From the NCBI GenBank assembly GCA_947649495.1, contig CANSRU010000011.1, forward strand, positions 1 through 64,000: a stretch of DNA of 64,000 nt, read 5' to 3'. This document shows positions 35,273 to 44,945 of this stretch, piece by piece. The stretch's first letter is position 1, and every line of letters begins with the position of its first letter. The position numbers were made by a program, and so were the translations under genes. A model generated the notes under the pieces. It had not been told where the DNA came from and made no database searches. It saw only the letters and a list, made by a program, of their open reading frames with translations. The stretch is from an uncultured Porphyromonadaceae bacterium (GTDB taxonomy: Bacteria; Bacteroidota; Bacteroidia; Bacteroidales; Muribaculaceae).

Positions 35273-35815
35273 TCAACAGCCGAATTCGGCAGCCATCGCA
35301 TCAAACCGCGCGAGGGTATCCGCACCGAATCGTGCAAGCGAGCTCCGCACTTTGTCGAATGATTTACGCTTCATGTCGCCACTCTTTGAATAAAACTTAT
35401 CGGCATAGCACACCACTCGCTCAAGCAAAGTCTCGGGAAGGAAATCACGATGGGGCAGCGGCAGGTGCTGTTCCACCACATCCTTAACCGTAATGCCGGC
35501 GCCGGTATGTCGTTCGGCCACGCGGGCATATATCTCCGGCATCCCTTCACGGCGCAGCAACTCTGCTCCGATTAAGCCGTGACGTATGTATGGTTCCATC
35601 CCCCGACATTCTATCCCCGGGGCATCGGTGGCATATATACCGATATCGTGCAGCATGGCAGCCGCGCGTACCTCATTCTCGTCGAGCGGCAGATTGCACC
35701 GGCGGCATATCGCCACCGCCTCATCGGCCACCGCCCGGCAATGTGCCAAATAAATATCCCGCAGTGCAGTGCCCGCGGGATAATATTTATCTATAATAGA
35801 ATTGTAATATATCAT
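35273..35815 (-). CDS. HD-domain phosphohydrolase
   Basis: A 180-residue protein with a metal-dependent HD domain. Motifs: HCRAVADEAVAICRRC (first His), AAMLHDIGIYATDAP (the HD pair, residues ~54-55), YIRHGLIGAELLRREGMP and VAERHTGAG. A later ERVVCYADKFYSKSG carries the last conserved Asp. This corresponds to the uncharacterised bacterial HD hydrolases often annotated as HDIG or phosphohydrolase; the substrate is unknown. Its ATG overlaps the ilvE stop (ATGA), so it is translated with the aminotransferase. Confidence 0.88.
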   Translation of the reverse strand: MIYYNSIIDKYYPAGTALRDIYLAHCRAVADEAVAICRRCNLPLDENEVRAAAMLHDIGIYATDAPGIECRGMEPYIRHGLIGAELLRREGMPEIYARVAERHTGAGITVKDVVEQHLPLPHRDFLPETLLERVVCYADKFYSKSGDMKRKSFDKVRSSLARFGADTLARFDAMAAEFGC

Positions 35816-36849
35816 TTTGTCTCCTCTATCACAGTGTTCCAGCCATGAGTGTCGGGAATCTCGCCGAGCTGTATGGCACGCAACGTATTGTATAGCTTCG
35901 TGGTGACCGGACCGGGTTTGCCATCCTTGGCTATTATGTATTTATGGCCGGTATCAAGGTCGTCAATCTCACCTACGGGCGAAGCCACAGCCGCTGTGCC
36001 GCAGGCAGCCGCTTCCTGCACCTCATCAAGTTCCTCCACAGGGATATGGCGCGATTCCACCTCTATACCCATATCCTTCGCTATCTGTTGCAGACTCATA
36101 TTGGTAATCGACGGCAAAATTGAATCTGACGCAGGAGTGATATATTTTCCATCCTTTATTGCGAAGAAGTTGGCCGGGCCGCATTCGTCAAGATACTTTT
36201 TCTCTTTCGGATCGAGATAAAGCACAGCTGAATAGCCAAGTTCATGAGCATGTTCACCGGCGCCGAGGCTCGCGGCATAATTGCCACCCACTTTCCATCG
36301 TCCGGTACCTTTAGGAGCCACTCGGTCGTACTCACGCATTATACAGATATTAGTCGGAGCAAAACCGGTCTTGAAATAAGGACCCACCGGACTTACCAGA
36401 ATCATGAACAGATACTCCGTGGAGCTGCGCACTCCCACACTCGCACTCATACCGATTTCAAGCGGACGGATATACAAAGAGGCTCCGCTACCGTAAGGCG
36501 GGACAAAACGGGAGTTCAACTGCACCGCCTTAGTCACCATCTCGCAGAACAGTTCCACAGGCACAGGCTGCATTTTCAAACCCAGCGCCGACTCCTGTAT
36601 ACGATGGGCATTCTCGCGCATACGGAACACGCGTATCTTTCCATCCTCACCACGGAAAGCCTTCAGTCCCTCGAATATCTCCTGACCGTAGTGCAACGCA
36701 GTGGCAGCCATATGTATATTGATGGTTTCCGACGATGAAACTTCTATTTCGCCCCATTTACCGTCGCGATAATAACACCGCACATTATAGTCCGTGCGTA
36801 TATAACCGAAAGGCAGATTAGCCCAATCCAGATTAAGTTCTTCTTTCAT
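35812..36849 (-). CDS. ilvE: Branched-chain amino-acid aminotransferase
   Basis: A PLP class IV aminotransferase, 345 residues, catalysing the last step of Leu/Ile/Val synthesis and the first of their breakdown. Conserved blocks: LHYGQEIFEGLKAFRGEDG; YIRPLEIGMSASVGV; the PLP lysine in GRWKVGGNYAASL (residue ~187); LYLDPKEKKYLDECGPANFF; and the C-terminal ACGTAAVASPVGEID. It is the longer eukaryotic/Bacteroidetes-type BCAT. No other ilv/leu genes are adjacent. It heads a two-gene operon with the HD hydrolase. Confidence 0.95.
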   Translation of the reverse strand: MKEELNLDWANLPFGYIRTDYNVRCYYRDGKWGEIEVSSSETINIHMAATALHYGQEIFEGLKAFRGEDGKIRVFRMRENAHRIQESALGLKMQPVPVELFCEMVTKAVQLNSRFVPPYGSGASLYIRPLEIGMSASVGVRSSTEYLFMILVSPVGPYFKTGFAPTNICIMREYDRVAPKGTGRWKVGGNYAASLGAGEHAHELGYSAVLYLDPKEKKYLDECGPANFFAIKDGKYITPASDSILPSITNMSLQQIAKDMGIEVESRHIPVEELDEVQEAAACGTAAVASPVGEIDDLDTGHKYIIAKDGKPGPVTTKLYNTLRAIQLGEIPDTHGWNTVIEETK

Positions 36850-36873
36850 ATTCTATGGTTATGAATTTCGTCA

Positions 36874-36881
36874 CAAATGTA
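36874..36881 (-). promoter_or_regulatory. -7 box of ilvE
   Basis: TACATTTG on the minus strand, 25 nt before the ATG; a TTG lies 17 nt upstream, slightly short spacing. Confidence 0.5.
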
Positions 36882-37049
36882 ACAATTCTTTTATTAACCA
36901 AGTTTAAAATGCACAAAAACCCACCGTCTGCGCAATCCCCCGCCATTATTCAAATCGTTTTACTACCTTTTGTATACAGTATTTCCTGCATTAAACCACT
37001 CCTGACGCAACAACACGAAACCGCAAGTTAGTTAAAAGCCGTGCAATAA

Positions 37050-37081
37050 TTGTGATTTTACAAGGATTGGTAGTATCTTTG
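37050..37081 (+). promoter_or_regulatory. Promoter of lptD
   Basis: TTG (37050-37052), 21 nt, TATCTTTG (37074-37081). Transcription should begin about 20 nt before the TTG start codon. Confidence 0.7.
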
Positions 37082-37107
37082 CACACAATTATATTGTCAT
37101 TGTCACA

Positions 37108-40026
37108 TTGAGACATTCTCAACTATATATAATCTTTTTGGTAGCGGTAATGGTGACTCTTGGAGCCACCGCGTCGCGTCATGCCGTATCCGAGCTTGAA
37201 ATTCCGGTTCCGGAAGTTGGTCGCATGGCGGTTGACACTCCGGAGAATGCCGTAGACTCTCCCACCATATTATCACGGCAACGCACCACCGAATCCCGCC
37301 GCGAAGCTATGCGCCACCGCGCAACACGCCGGCCTAAACTCCGGCCAGACAGCACGCTAATTCCCGACAGCGTCACCACAGTAACCGATTCGACATCCAA
37401 TCAGGCTGACAGCGTGGCTATTTCGCTCAAACGCACCAGGCTTAACACCGAAACTGACACTGTGAAAAAAAGTGGAGGCAAACGCATATCCCGCATAAAG
37501 GTTGATCTTGATAACCCTGTTGACATCTATGCAAAGGACTCCATGGTGCTGCACGGACAAAGCAACGCATATCTTTATGGCGAAAGCAAAGTGGTCTACG
37601 GGCAAATCGACCTTCAGGCGGCACGCATCCAGCTGAACATGGACAGCAGCACGGTTTATGCTGTAGGCGTACCCGATTCGGTAGGCGAAATAGTAGGCTC
37701 GCCTATTTTCACTGACAAAGGTACCGAATACCAGTCAAAGACCATGCGCTACAACTTCGAGACCGAAAAAGGATTCATCACAGATGTGATAACCGAACAA
37801 GGCGAAGGATACCTCACCGGTGGATTGTCTAAAAAAGTAGGCGACAATACATTCTACATCCAGAATGGGCGGTACACCACATGCGACAACCACGAGGACC
37901 CGCACTTCTGGCTTCAGCTCACCAAAGCCAAGGTCCGGCCGAAAAAGGACATTGTATCCGGGCCGGCCTACATGGTGCTCGCAGGTCTCCCGCTGCCTCT
38001 TGCCGTGCCGTTCGGCTACTTCCCATTTTCTGAAAAATACTCCAGCGGCATAATATTCCCATCGTTCGGCGACGACTACAACCGCGGCTTCTATCTCAAG
38101 GACGGCGGTTACTACTTCGCCATAAACGACAACATAGACCTTGCCCTCACCGGCGAACTTTACACAAAGGGGTCATGGGGACTTCAGGCTCGTTCATCTT
38201 ACGTCAAGCGATACAAGTATTCGGGCAACTTCAACCTAAGCTATCTGCGTACAGTGCTCGGCGACAAGGGGCTACCCGACTACTCCAAGCAGACCAACTT
38301 CCAGATTCTCTGGAATCACACACAGGATGCAAAGGCCAACCCGATATTCAACTTCTCGGCATCGGTCAACTTCACCACATCGGGCTATTCACGCAACAAT
38401 CTCGACAGTTACTATTCCAATTCGTTTACCGAAAACACCAAGAGCAGCACCGTCAATTTCACTTGGCGGCCTCCGGGCTCAAAATGGTCGGTTTCCGGAA
38501 CCGCAAGCGTGGCTCAGCGAAGCCAGGACTCCACACTTGCCGTATCGTTCCCGAACTTCACGGTAACCATGTCGCAGGTTTATCCATTCAAGCGCAAACG
38601 CGCCGTGGGTACCGAAAAATGGTATGAGAAAATAAAACTCTCCTATTCCGGTCAGTTCAACAACTCACTCACCGCCAAGCAAAACGAATTTTTCAAAAAG
38701 AACCTTATAAAGGATTGGCGCAACGGCATGCGGCACAGCATACCTATCTCCGCCACTTTCAACATATTCAAATACCTCAACCTCACACCGAGCATCAATC
38801 TCACCGACCGAATGTACACCTCCAAGGTACGCCGCCAGTGGGATCCCAACGCTGCCCGAGAAATATGCGACACAAGCTATAATTTCTACAACGTGTGGGA
38901 CTTCAACGCATCCGTATCGCTCGACACCAAAATTTACGGTTTCTTCCAGCCGCTGCCATTCCTTGGCGATAAGGTCAAGATGATACGCCACGTAATGACC
39001 CCCACAATCAGTTTCTCCGGTTCCCCCGACTTCAGCAGTCCTTTCTTCGGTTACTACGACCAATATCAGTATACCGGAGCCAATGGAGAGATGATGACGC
39101 GTAAATACTCCCTGTTCCCCAACGCTCTTTTCGGTGTTCCCGGACAAGGGAAGCAGGGGGTGGTCAATTTCTCGTTGGCCAACAATGTGGAAATGAAAGT
39201 GAAGTCCGACAACGACTCCATTGGTGAGAAGAAAATATCACTGATTGAGAACTTCACCATATCACAAAGCTACAACTTCGCAGCCGACTCACTCAACTGG
39301 AGCAACATCAACACATCGCTGATGCTGCGTCTGGTCAAGAACTTCAACCTCAACCTGTCGGCTGTATGGGACGTTTACACCTACCAGTTGAACTCCGCCG
39401 GTAATCCGGTGCGCGTCAACATTCCTCGTTGGAAAGCAGGCAAAGGCTGGGGACGCCTGTCGAGCACCGGCACCTCGTTCAGCTATACATTCAACAACGA
39501 CACATTCAAGAATCTATTCAAGAAAAAAGACGAATCGTCGGACGACGATAACGACAAGTCTAAAAACAGACGTCAGGATGCCTTTGCCAACCGGCGCGGG
39601 GAAGAAGAGGACGATCACGACCACTCCGACCAGATGGAGATGAATCCCGACGGATACATGAAATGGGAAGTACCCTGGAGCCTGACCCTTAACTATTCTG
39701 TACAGTACGGCTACGGTGCTTTCAACAAAAAGAAGATGGAATACGACGGAAAATTCACCCAGAACCTGAGCATGTCAGGCAACATCCGTCCCACAAAGAA
39801 CTGGAACTTCAGTTTCACCGCAAGCTACGACTTCAACACCCACAAACTCGCCTACATGAACTGCAACATCTCGCGCGACCTGCACTGCTTCACCATGACG
39901 GCAAGTTTCGTGCCTGTCGGTCCGTACAAATCCTACAACTTCCACATCTCCGTCAACTCCTCAATGCTATCCGACCTGAAATACGACAAACGCTCGTCTG
40001 CATCCAACGGAGTCACCTGGTATTGA
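37108..40026 (+). CDS. lptD: LPS-assembly outer-membrane protein LptD
   Basis: A 972-residue outer-membrane β-barrel that inserts LPS into the outer leaflet. Translation starts at a TTG: the hydrophobic MRHSQLYIIFLVAVMVTLGA follows directly and no better start exists after the promoter. A low-complexity linker covers ~30-130, then an LptA/OstA-like β-jellyroll ~135-280 (LYGESKVVYGQIDLQAARIQLN, YQSKTMRYNFETEKGFITDV), then the LptD barrel (ISGPAYMVLAGLPLPLAVPFGYFP-type start, KYSSGIIFPSFGDD). Near residues 805-850 sits a highly acidic/basic insert (KKDESSDDDNDKSKNRRQ; GEEEDDHDHSDQMEM), probably an extracellular or periplasmic loop. It is followed by tamB and tamL on the same strand. Confidence 0.9.
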   Translation: MRHSQLYIIFLVAVMVTLGATASRHAVSELEIPVPEVGRMAVDTPENAVDSPTILSRQRTTESRREAMRHRATRRPKLRPDSTLIPDSVTTVTDSTSNQADSVAISLKRTRLNTETDTVKKSGGKRISRIKVDLDNPVDIYAKDSMVLHGQSNAYLYGESKVVYGQIDLQAARIQLNMDSSTVYAVGVPDSVGEIVGSPIFTDKGTEYQSKTMRYNFETEKGFITDVITEQGEGYLTGGLSKKVGDNTFYIQNGRYTTCDNHEDPHFWLQLTKAKVRPKKDIVSGPAYMVLAGLPLPLAVPFGYFPFSEKYSSGIIFPSFGDDYNRGFYLKDGGYYFAINDNIDLALTGELYTKGSWGLQARSSYVKRYKYSGNFNLSYLRTVLGDKGLPDYSKQTNFQILWNHTQDAKANPIFNFSASVNFTTSGYSRNNLDSYYSNSFTENTKSSTVNFTWRPPGSKWSVSGTASVAQRSQDSTLAVSFPNFTVTMSQVYPFKRKRAVGTEKWYEKIKLSYSGQFNNSLTAKQNEFFKKNLIKDWRNGMRHSIPISATFNIFKYLNLTPSINLTDRMYTSKVRRQWDPNAAREICDTSYNFYNVWDFNASVSLDTKIYGFFQPLPFLGDKVKMIRHVMTPTISFSGSPDFSSPFFGYYDQYQYTGANGEMMTRKYSLFPNALFGVPGQGKQGVVNFSLANNVEMKVKSDNDSIGEKKISLIENFTISQSYNFAADSLNWSNINTSLMLRLVKNFNLNLSAVWDVYTYQLNSAGNPVRVNIPRWKAGKGWGRLSSTGTSFSYTFNNDTFKNLFKKKDESSDDDNDKSKNRRQDAFANRRGEEEDDHDHSDQMEMNPDGYMKWEVPWSLTLNYSVQYGYGAFNKKKMEYDGKFTQNLSMSGNIRPTKNWNFSFTASYDFNTHKLAYMNCNISRDLHCFTMTASFVPVGPYKSYNFHISVNSSMLSDLKYDKRSSASNGVTWY

Positions 40027-40109
40027 CAAATTAACCATTTTAACCAAAATTCAGAACCTTCGGCGCCAATCGTATGTTGTAACGTACGAATAAACCGACT
40101 ATTTTATTT

Positions 40110-43100
40110 GTGAGAACGAGTGTTGTACATCTATTGAAAAAGATTTCACTGTGGACCATCCTCATCATTGTGGCTACAGTGCTTATAATTCCGGTACTTC
40201 TGTATATTCCGGCCATACAGGAATTTGCTAAAAACATCGCCGTTACAGAGGTAAAGAAAGCCACCGGAATGGACATAACGCTCGACCGTATCTCCCTCAA
40301 ATTCCCTCTAAGGCTCAGTCTCGACCGCCTGATTGTAATAGAAGCCTCGGGCGACACCATGGCAACGGCCCGCCAGGCTGCCGTAGATGTCAGACTGCTT
40401 CCACTGTTCAAAGGTGAGATAGCCATAAGCGGCGCCGAACTCGACCATGCGTCTTACCGTCTCGGCACTCCCGATTCAGCAATGTTCCTTAAAGCCCGCA
40501 TCGAGAAATTCAAAGCCGAAAACACCGACCTCAACTTCTCCTTCTCAAAAATAGACATAGGCAACGCTGCTCTTGATGGAGCCGACATAAGTCTGGTTAT
40601 CAAAGATACCGTGACAGACACACCCGTCGACACCACCGCTGCGAACCCTATGCTGATCAAAGCCGGCGACATAGCTCTGAGCCGTGTCAGATTCCGCATG
40701 TCAATGCTCCCTGTCATTGACTCCCTCGGAACATATATAGGCATAGCTTCCCTCAAAAACGGCATTATCGACACCGGCAACCGCAGCATCGATGTCGGAA
40801 GTCTTTCGGTCGACTCCGTGACAGCCACTTATCTGACACCCTCAGCCCAATGGCTCAAGACGCATCCACAGACAGATTCGGTCAAACCGGCCACTGCCGA
40901 CAGTATCGCTGCCGATATTCTGCCATGGACCATAACAGCACGTCAGCTATCACTTACGGCACCTATGGCCATATATGCCATGCAGGGATCCAAGCCCATG
41001 CCCGGGCTCGACATGAACTACATTCAGGCAAGCCGCATAGCATTGCAAATAGACTCTTTCTACAATCGCGGCACCGAAATAAACGTCCCAATAAAACACT
41101 TCTCAGCCGAAGAACGGTGTGGCATAACGCTCAACGCCCGGGGCACATTCGCCATGGACTCCTCAGCCATCACAGTCTCCGGATTCGATATATCCACCCT
41201 GTTCTCCCATCTGAAAGCCGATGCGGAAATGGGATTGGGCGATTTGACCAAAGACCCGGCGTTACCGCTTAAACTCATCACCACAGGTACAATCTCCCCT
41301 GTCGATATCACTGCCGCCATGCCATCCATGCGGCAATACTTCCGGTCACTCCCCAAATCCTCAGGTCTGAACATGGACATTGACATAAACGGCACGGCGG
41401 GGGCACTTGACGTCAACAAACTGAAATTAGAACTACCGCACCACTTATCGGTCAATGCCAACGGCCATGTCGACAACCCGATGGATTTCAAACGCATGAA
41501 GGGGAAAATCGACATTAATGGCAACCTCAGGAACGCAAATTTCATAAAGCCGACGCTTCTCGATGCCAAAATGGCCCGAACAGTCAACATACCCCCCACC
41601 ACCATCAAAGGCACGGTTGACTACAACCCCGGTCTGATATCCGGCAATATCGCCATGCGCACAGGCTCCGGAAGAATGGCATTCAACGGACGCTGGAACT
41701 CCCGTGCCGAAGGTTACGATGCCACCCTTGGCATAGACCGTTTCCCGGTAGCCTCATTCCTTCCCACCTTAAGCATAGGCGATGTTACCGCCCACGCCTC
41801 CGTAAACGGCAACGGCTACAATCCATCCAACCGGCGCACCCATGCCAAAGCACGGATAGACATTGACGACATCACTTACCAAGGCCAGAAACTCACAGAT
41901 CTGTCACTCGATGCATCGCTTGACACATGCCGGCTCACCGGAACCTTGGCGTCGCGCAACCCCGATGCCGACCTCGACATTGATTTTGCCGCCACTCTTC
42001 TCCCCGACGAATATGAATGGGACATAAACGGCGACGTACGCCACCTTGACATGCAGCAGCTGAAGCTATCGTCAACACCGATGAACGGCATGCTTTCCAT
42101 CTATACCAACGGCACATACAACCCACGCAACGGATTTATAGATGGCGAAGCTGAAATCAGCAATCTGCACTGGACTCTCGACAAAAACACCCTGTCGGCT
42201 CCTGAAATCAAGGCACGGCTGCTTAGCACCGACACCCTTACACAAGCCTCGGTAAATTCCGGCGACCTCGCGGCAAATCTATCGGCTCTATGCCCTCTCG
42301 ATTCCGTATTGACAGGAGTTACGGCCTTTACCGACACCGTCATGCGCCAGATTGACCGGCGCAACATCGACGTCGTCGAGCTGCAACATACCCTTCCTCA
42401 CATGGCTCTTGACATGACAATGGGCAAGAACAATATCGCAGCCGACTACATCGCCGACCTGTCAGGAACCACATTCAAAAACGCCGCACTCACATTCTCC
42501 AACGATTCCCTCTTATCGTTCCGCGGCGACATCTCCGGGCTCGTTACAGGCTCGACGCGTCTCGACAACATCGCCCTCAGCGCCAATCAACACGGACGCT
42601 TCCTCGTATATCACGCTGCCGTCGACAACAAGCCCGGCACCATGGACAACTTCGCCCATATCAAGCTCAACGGCTTCATTGCCGCTGACAAACTGTCGGC
42701 GCTCCTCAAGCAGTCCAACATACGCAATGAAGAGGGATTCATGATTGGCTTCAACGCCGCAGTCACCGATTCCGCGCTTAACGTGCGCTTTGTCCCCTAC
42801 AAGCCCACCATCGCATATAAGAAGTGGGATATAAACCACGACAACAGCGTTACTTTCAACTTTGCCGAGAAACATCTTGACGCAAATCTGAAACTGATGT
42901 CGGGCGACAGCTATCTGCACCTCTACACCGAGCACCTTCCCGACAGTGCCATGCACACACAGGAAGATGTGGTGCTGCAGCTTGCCAACATTAACCTTGC
43001 CGAATGGCTGTCCATCTCCCCGTTCGCTCCTCCGGTGAAAGGCATGGCTGATGCCGACATGCGTTTCCGTTGGGATGAGAAGCAGATTACAGGCAACGGC

Positions 43101-44945
43101 ATGGTAAACCTGACAGACATCTATTACGGCCGCGACCGTGTCGGCACATTCACACTCGATCTTGATGTTGCCAACGACAACCGTACCGGAGCGCTCAATG
43201 CCGATGTATCGCTTATGGTCGACAGCGTGAAGGTGATTACCGCCACCGGAGCCCTTAACGACTCCACCGCCCGCAATCCATTCCTGCTCGACTTCTCGAT
43301 GATACGTTTCCCATTGCGCGTGGTCAACCCCTTCCTGCCCAAAGGCACAGCCCAACTCAGCGGAATGCTCAACGGACGCATGGACATAACAGGTTCGATG
43401 GCGCAACCCATTTTCAACGGCTACCTTGATTTCGACTCGACGGCTGTAAAAGTAGGCATAACCGGAGCAAGCTATAAGTTCTCGGAAGAGAAAATTCCTG
43501 TCGACAGCAACATTGTGCGGTTCACCGACTTCACCATAGGCGGTCTCAACGGCAACGATCTTCATGTCAACGGCACAGTCGATGCCCGTCGGCTGTCAGA
43601 CATACAGATTGACCTCGACATGCGCGGTCGCGACATGCAGATCATCAATTCCTCGCGTCCTCGTGGCGCCGATGCCTATGGCAAGGCCTTCATTGACCTT
43701 GACGCATCGGTTAAAGGCAACATGGATATGCTGAATGTCAATGCCATGCTCAACGTGCTTGCAGGCACCAACGTGACCTACATTCTGAGCAGTGACGCCC
43801 AGTCGGCTCTCTCATCGCAGAAGTCAGAAAAGATGGTACGGTTCGTAAACTTCGCCGACACCACACAGGTTATTGACGCCGATTCGATAACCTCCGCCCC
43901 CATGTCGATAAATCTTGAAGCCAACCTGATTATATCGGAGGGCTCGACCATAAACGTCGACCTGTCGACCGACGGTAAAAATAAAGTCTCGCTGCAAAGC
44001 AACGGCAACCTCACGTTCACCATGAACCCCATGAACGACGGACGCCTCACCGGACGTCTGAATATCGACAAAGGTTTTGCCCGCTATACACCTCCATTCC
44101 TCTCCGAGAAAAACTTCTCATTTCAGGAGGGAAGCTACGTGGCATTCAACGGCGACATGCTCAACCCCACGCTCAACATACATGCCACCGAGAAACTTAA
44201 AGCCAACGTCACTCAGGAGGGACAAAACTCCCGACTGGTTAATTTCGACATAATCCTCAATGTGACAAACACACTGCAGAACATGAACGTGGCATTCGAC
44301 CTCTCGACCAACGACGATCTGACCATACAGAACGAACTCTCCTCAATGAGCCCCGAACAACGGGCCAACCAGGCCATGAACATGCTGCTGTATAATGTCT
44401 ACACCGGGCCCGGCACCAAAGCCAATGCCAACCTTTCGGGCAATCCGCTATTCTCATTCCTCGAGTCGCAAATCAACTCGTGGGCGGCCAACAACATACG
44501 AGGTGTCGACATTTCGTTCGGCATAGACCAATACGACACCACCACCGATGGAGCCAAATCCACCACCACAAGCTATAGCTACCGCGTGTCCAAATCCCTG
44601 TTCAACGACCGTTTCAAGATTGTCGTTGGAGGCAATTACTCCACCGATGCCGATGCCGACGAGAACTTCTCACAGAACCTCATCAACGACATAGCATTCG
44701 AATACATGCTCAACCGCAGCGGCTCGATGTATGTCCGCCTGTTCCGCCATGTAGGCTTCGAGAGCATTCTTGAGGGCGAAATCACACAGACAGGTGTAGG
44801 TTTTGTACTCAAACGCAAACTCAACTCCCTGCGCGACCTCTTCCGGCGCAACCGCAAACCGGTTGCTCCGGCGCCGCAAGTGACCGAAAACAAAGTAACC
44901 CAACCTGAAAACAAAGCGACAGATGACCACTCCACGCAAAAATAG
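40110..44945 (+). CDS. tamB: TamB-like translocation/assembly module protein
   Basis: A 1611-residue AsmA/TamB superfamily protein, start GTG 40110. One N-terminal membrane helix (residues ~12-33, LWTILIIVATVLIIPVLLYIP) is followed by FAKNIAVTEVKKATGMDITLDRISLKFP, the AsmA-like beginning. A very long run of β-rich repeats forms the expected hydrophobic groove spanning the periplasm. The C-terminal DUF490/TamB domain, residues ~1250-1580, includes GRLNIDKGFARYTPP and NVTNTLQNMNVAFDLST, ending in a YRVSKSLFNDRFKIVVGG barrel-like segment and a basic/Lys-rich tail. TamB proteins act with BamA-like partners or in lipid transport to the outer membrane. The TamL gene overlaps the 3' end by 23 nt. 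Confidence 0.93.
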   Translation: MRTSVVHLLKKISLWTILIIVATVLIIPVLLYIPAIQEFAKNIAVTEVKKATGMDITLDRISLKFPLRLSLDRLIVIEASGDTMATARQAAVDVRLLPLFKGEIAISGAELDHASYRLGTPDSAMFLKARIEKFKAENTDLNFSFSKIDIGNAALDGADISLVIKDTVTDTPVDTTAANPMLIKAGDIALSRVRFRMSMLPVIDSLGTYIGIASLKNGIIDTGNRSIDVGSLSVDSVTATYLTPSAQWLKTHPQTDSVKPATADSIAADILPWTITARQLSLTAPMAIYAMQGSKPMPGLDMNYIQASRIALQIDSFYNRGTEINVPIKHFSAEERCGITLNARGTFAMDSSAITVSGFDISTLFSHLKADAEMGLGDLTKDPALPLKLITTGTISPVDITAAMPSMRQYFRSLPKSSGLNMDIDINGTAGALDVNKLKLELPHHLSVNANGHVDNPMDFKRMKGKIDINGNLRNANFIKPTLLDAKMARTVNIPPTTIKGTVDYNPGLISGNIAMRTGSGRMAFNGRWNSRAEGYDATLGIDRFPVASFLPTLSIGDVTAHASVNGNGYNPSNRRTHAKARIDIDDITYQGQKLTDLSLDASLDTCRLTGTLASRNPDADLDIDFAATLLPDEYEWDINGDVRHLDMQQLKLSSTPMNGMLSIYTNGTYNPRNGFIDGEAEISNLHWTLDKNTLSAPEIKARLLSTDTLTQASVNSGDLAANLSALCPLDSVLTGVTAFTDTVMRQIDRRNIDVVELQHTLPHMALDMTMGKNNIAADYIADLSGTTFKNAALTFSNDSLLSFRGDISGLVTGSTRLDNIALSANQHGRFLVYHAAVDNKPGTMDNFAHIKLNGFIAADKLSALLKQSNIRNEEGFMIGFNAAVTDSALNVRFVPYKPTIAYKKWDINHDNSVTFNFAEKHLDANLKLMSGDSYLHLYTEHLPDSAMHTQEDVVLQLANINLAEWLSISPFAPPVKGMADADMRFRWDEKQITGNGMVNLTDIYYGRDRVGTFTLDLDVANDNRTGALNADVSLMVDSVKVITATGALNDSTARNPFLLDFSMIRFPLRVVNPFLPKGTAQLSGMLNGRMDITGSMAQPIFNGYLDFDSTAVKVGITGASYKFSEEKIPVDSNIVRFTDFTIGGLNGNDLHVNGTVDARRLSDIQIDLDMRGRDMQIINSSRPRGADAYGKAFIDLDASVKGNMDMLNVNAMLNVLAGTNVTYILSSDAQSALSSQKSEKMVRFVNFADTTQVIDADSITSAPMSINLEANLIISEGSTINVDLSTDGKNKVSLQSNGNLTFTMNPMNDGRLTGRLNIDKGFARYTPPFLSEKNFSFQEGSYVAFNGDMLNPTLNIHATEKLKANVTQEGQNSRLVNFDIILNVTNTLQNMNVAFDLSTNDDLTIQNELSSMSPEQRANQAMNMLLYNVYTGPGTKANANLSGNPLFSFLESQINSWAANNIRGVDISFGIDQYDTTTDGAKSTTTSYSYRVSKSLFNDRFKIVVGGNYSTDADADENFSQNLINDIAFEYMLNRSGSMYVRLFRHVGFESILEGEITQTGVGFVLKRKLNSLRDLFRRNRKPVAPAPQVTENKVTQPENKATDDHSTQK

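Noticed and set aside
42513-43565. 350-residue minus-strand ORF inside tamB
   Set aside because: The plus-strand TamB reading is continuous and recognisable. The antisense frame is a shadow caused by codon bias in a GC-balanced gene.
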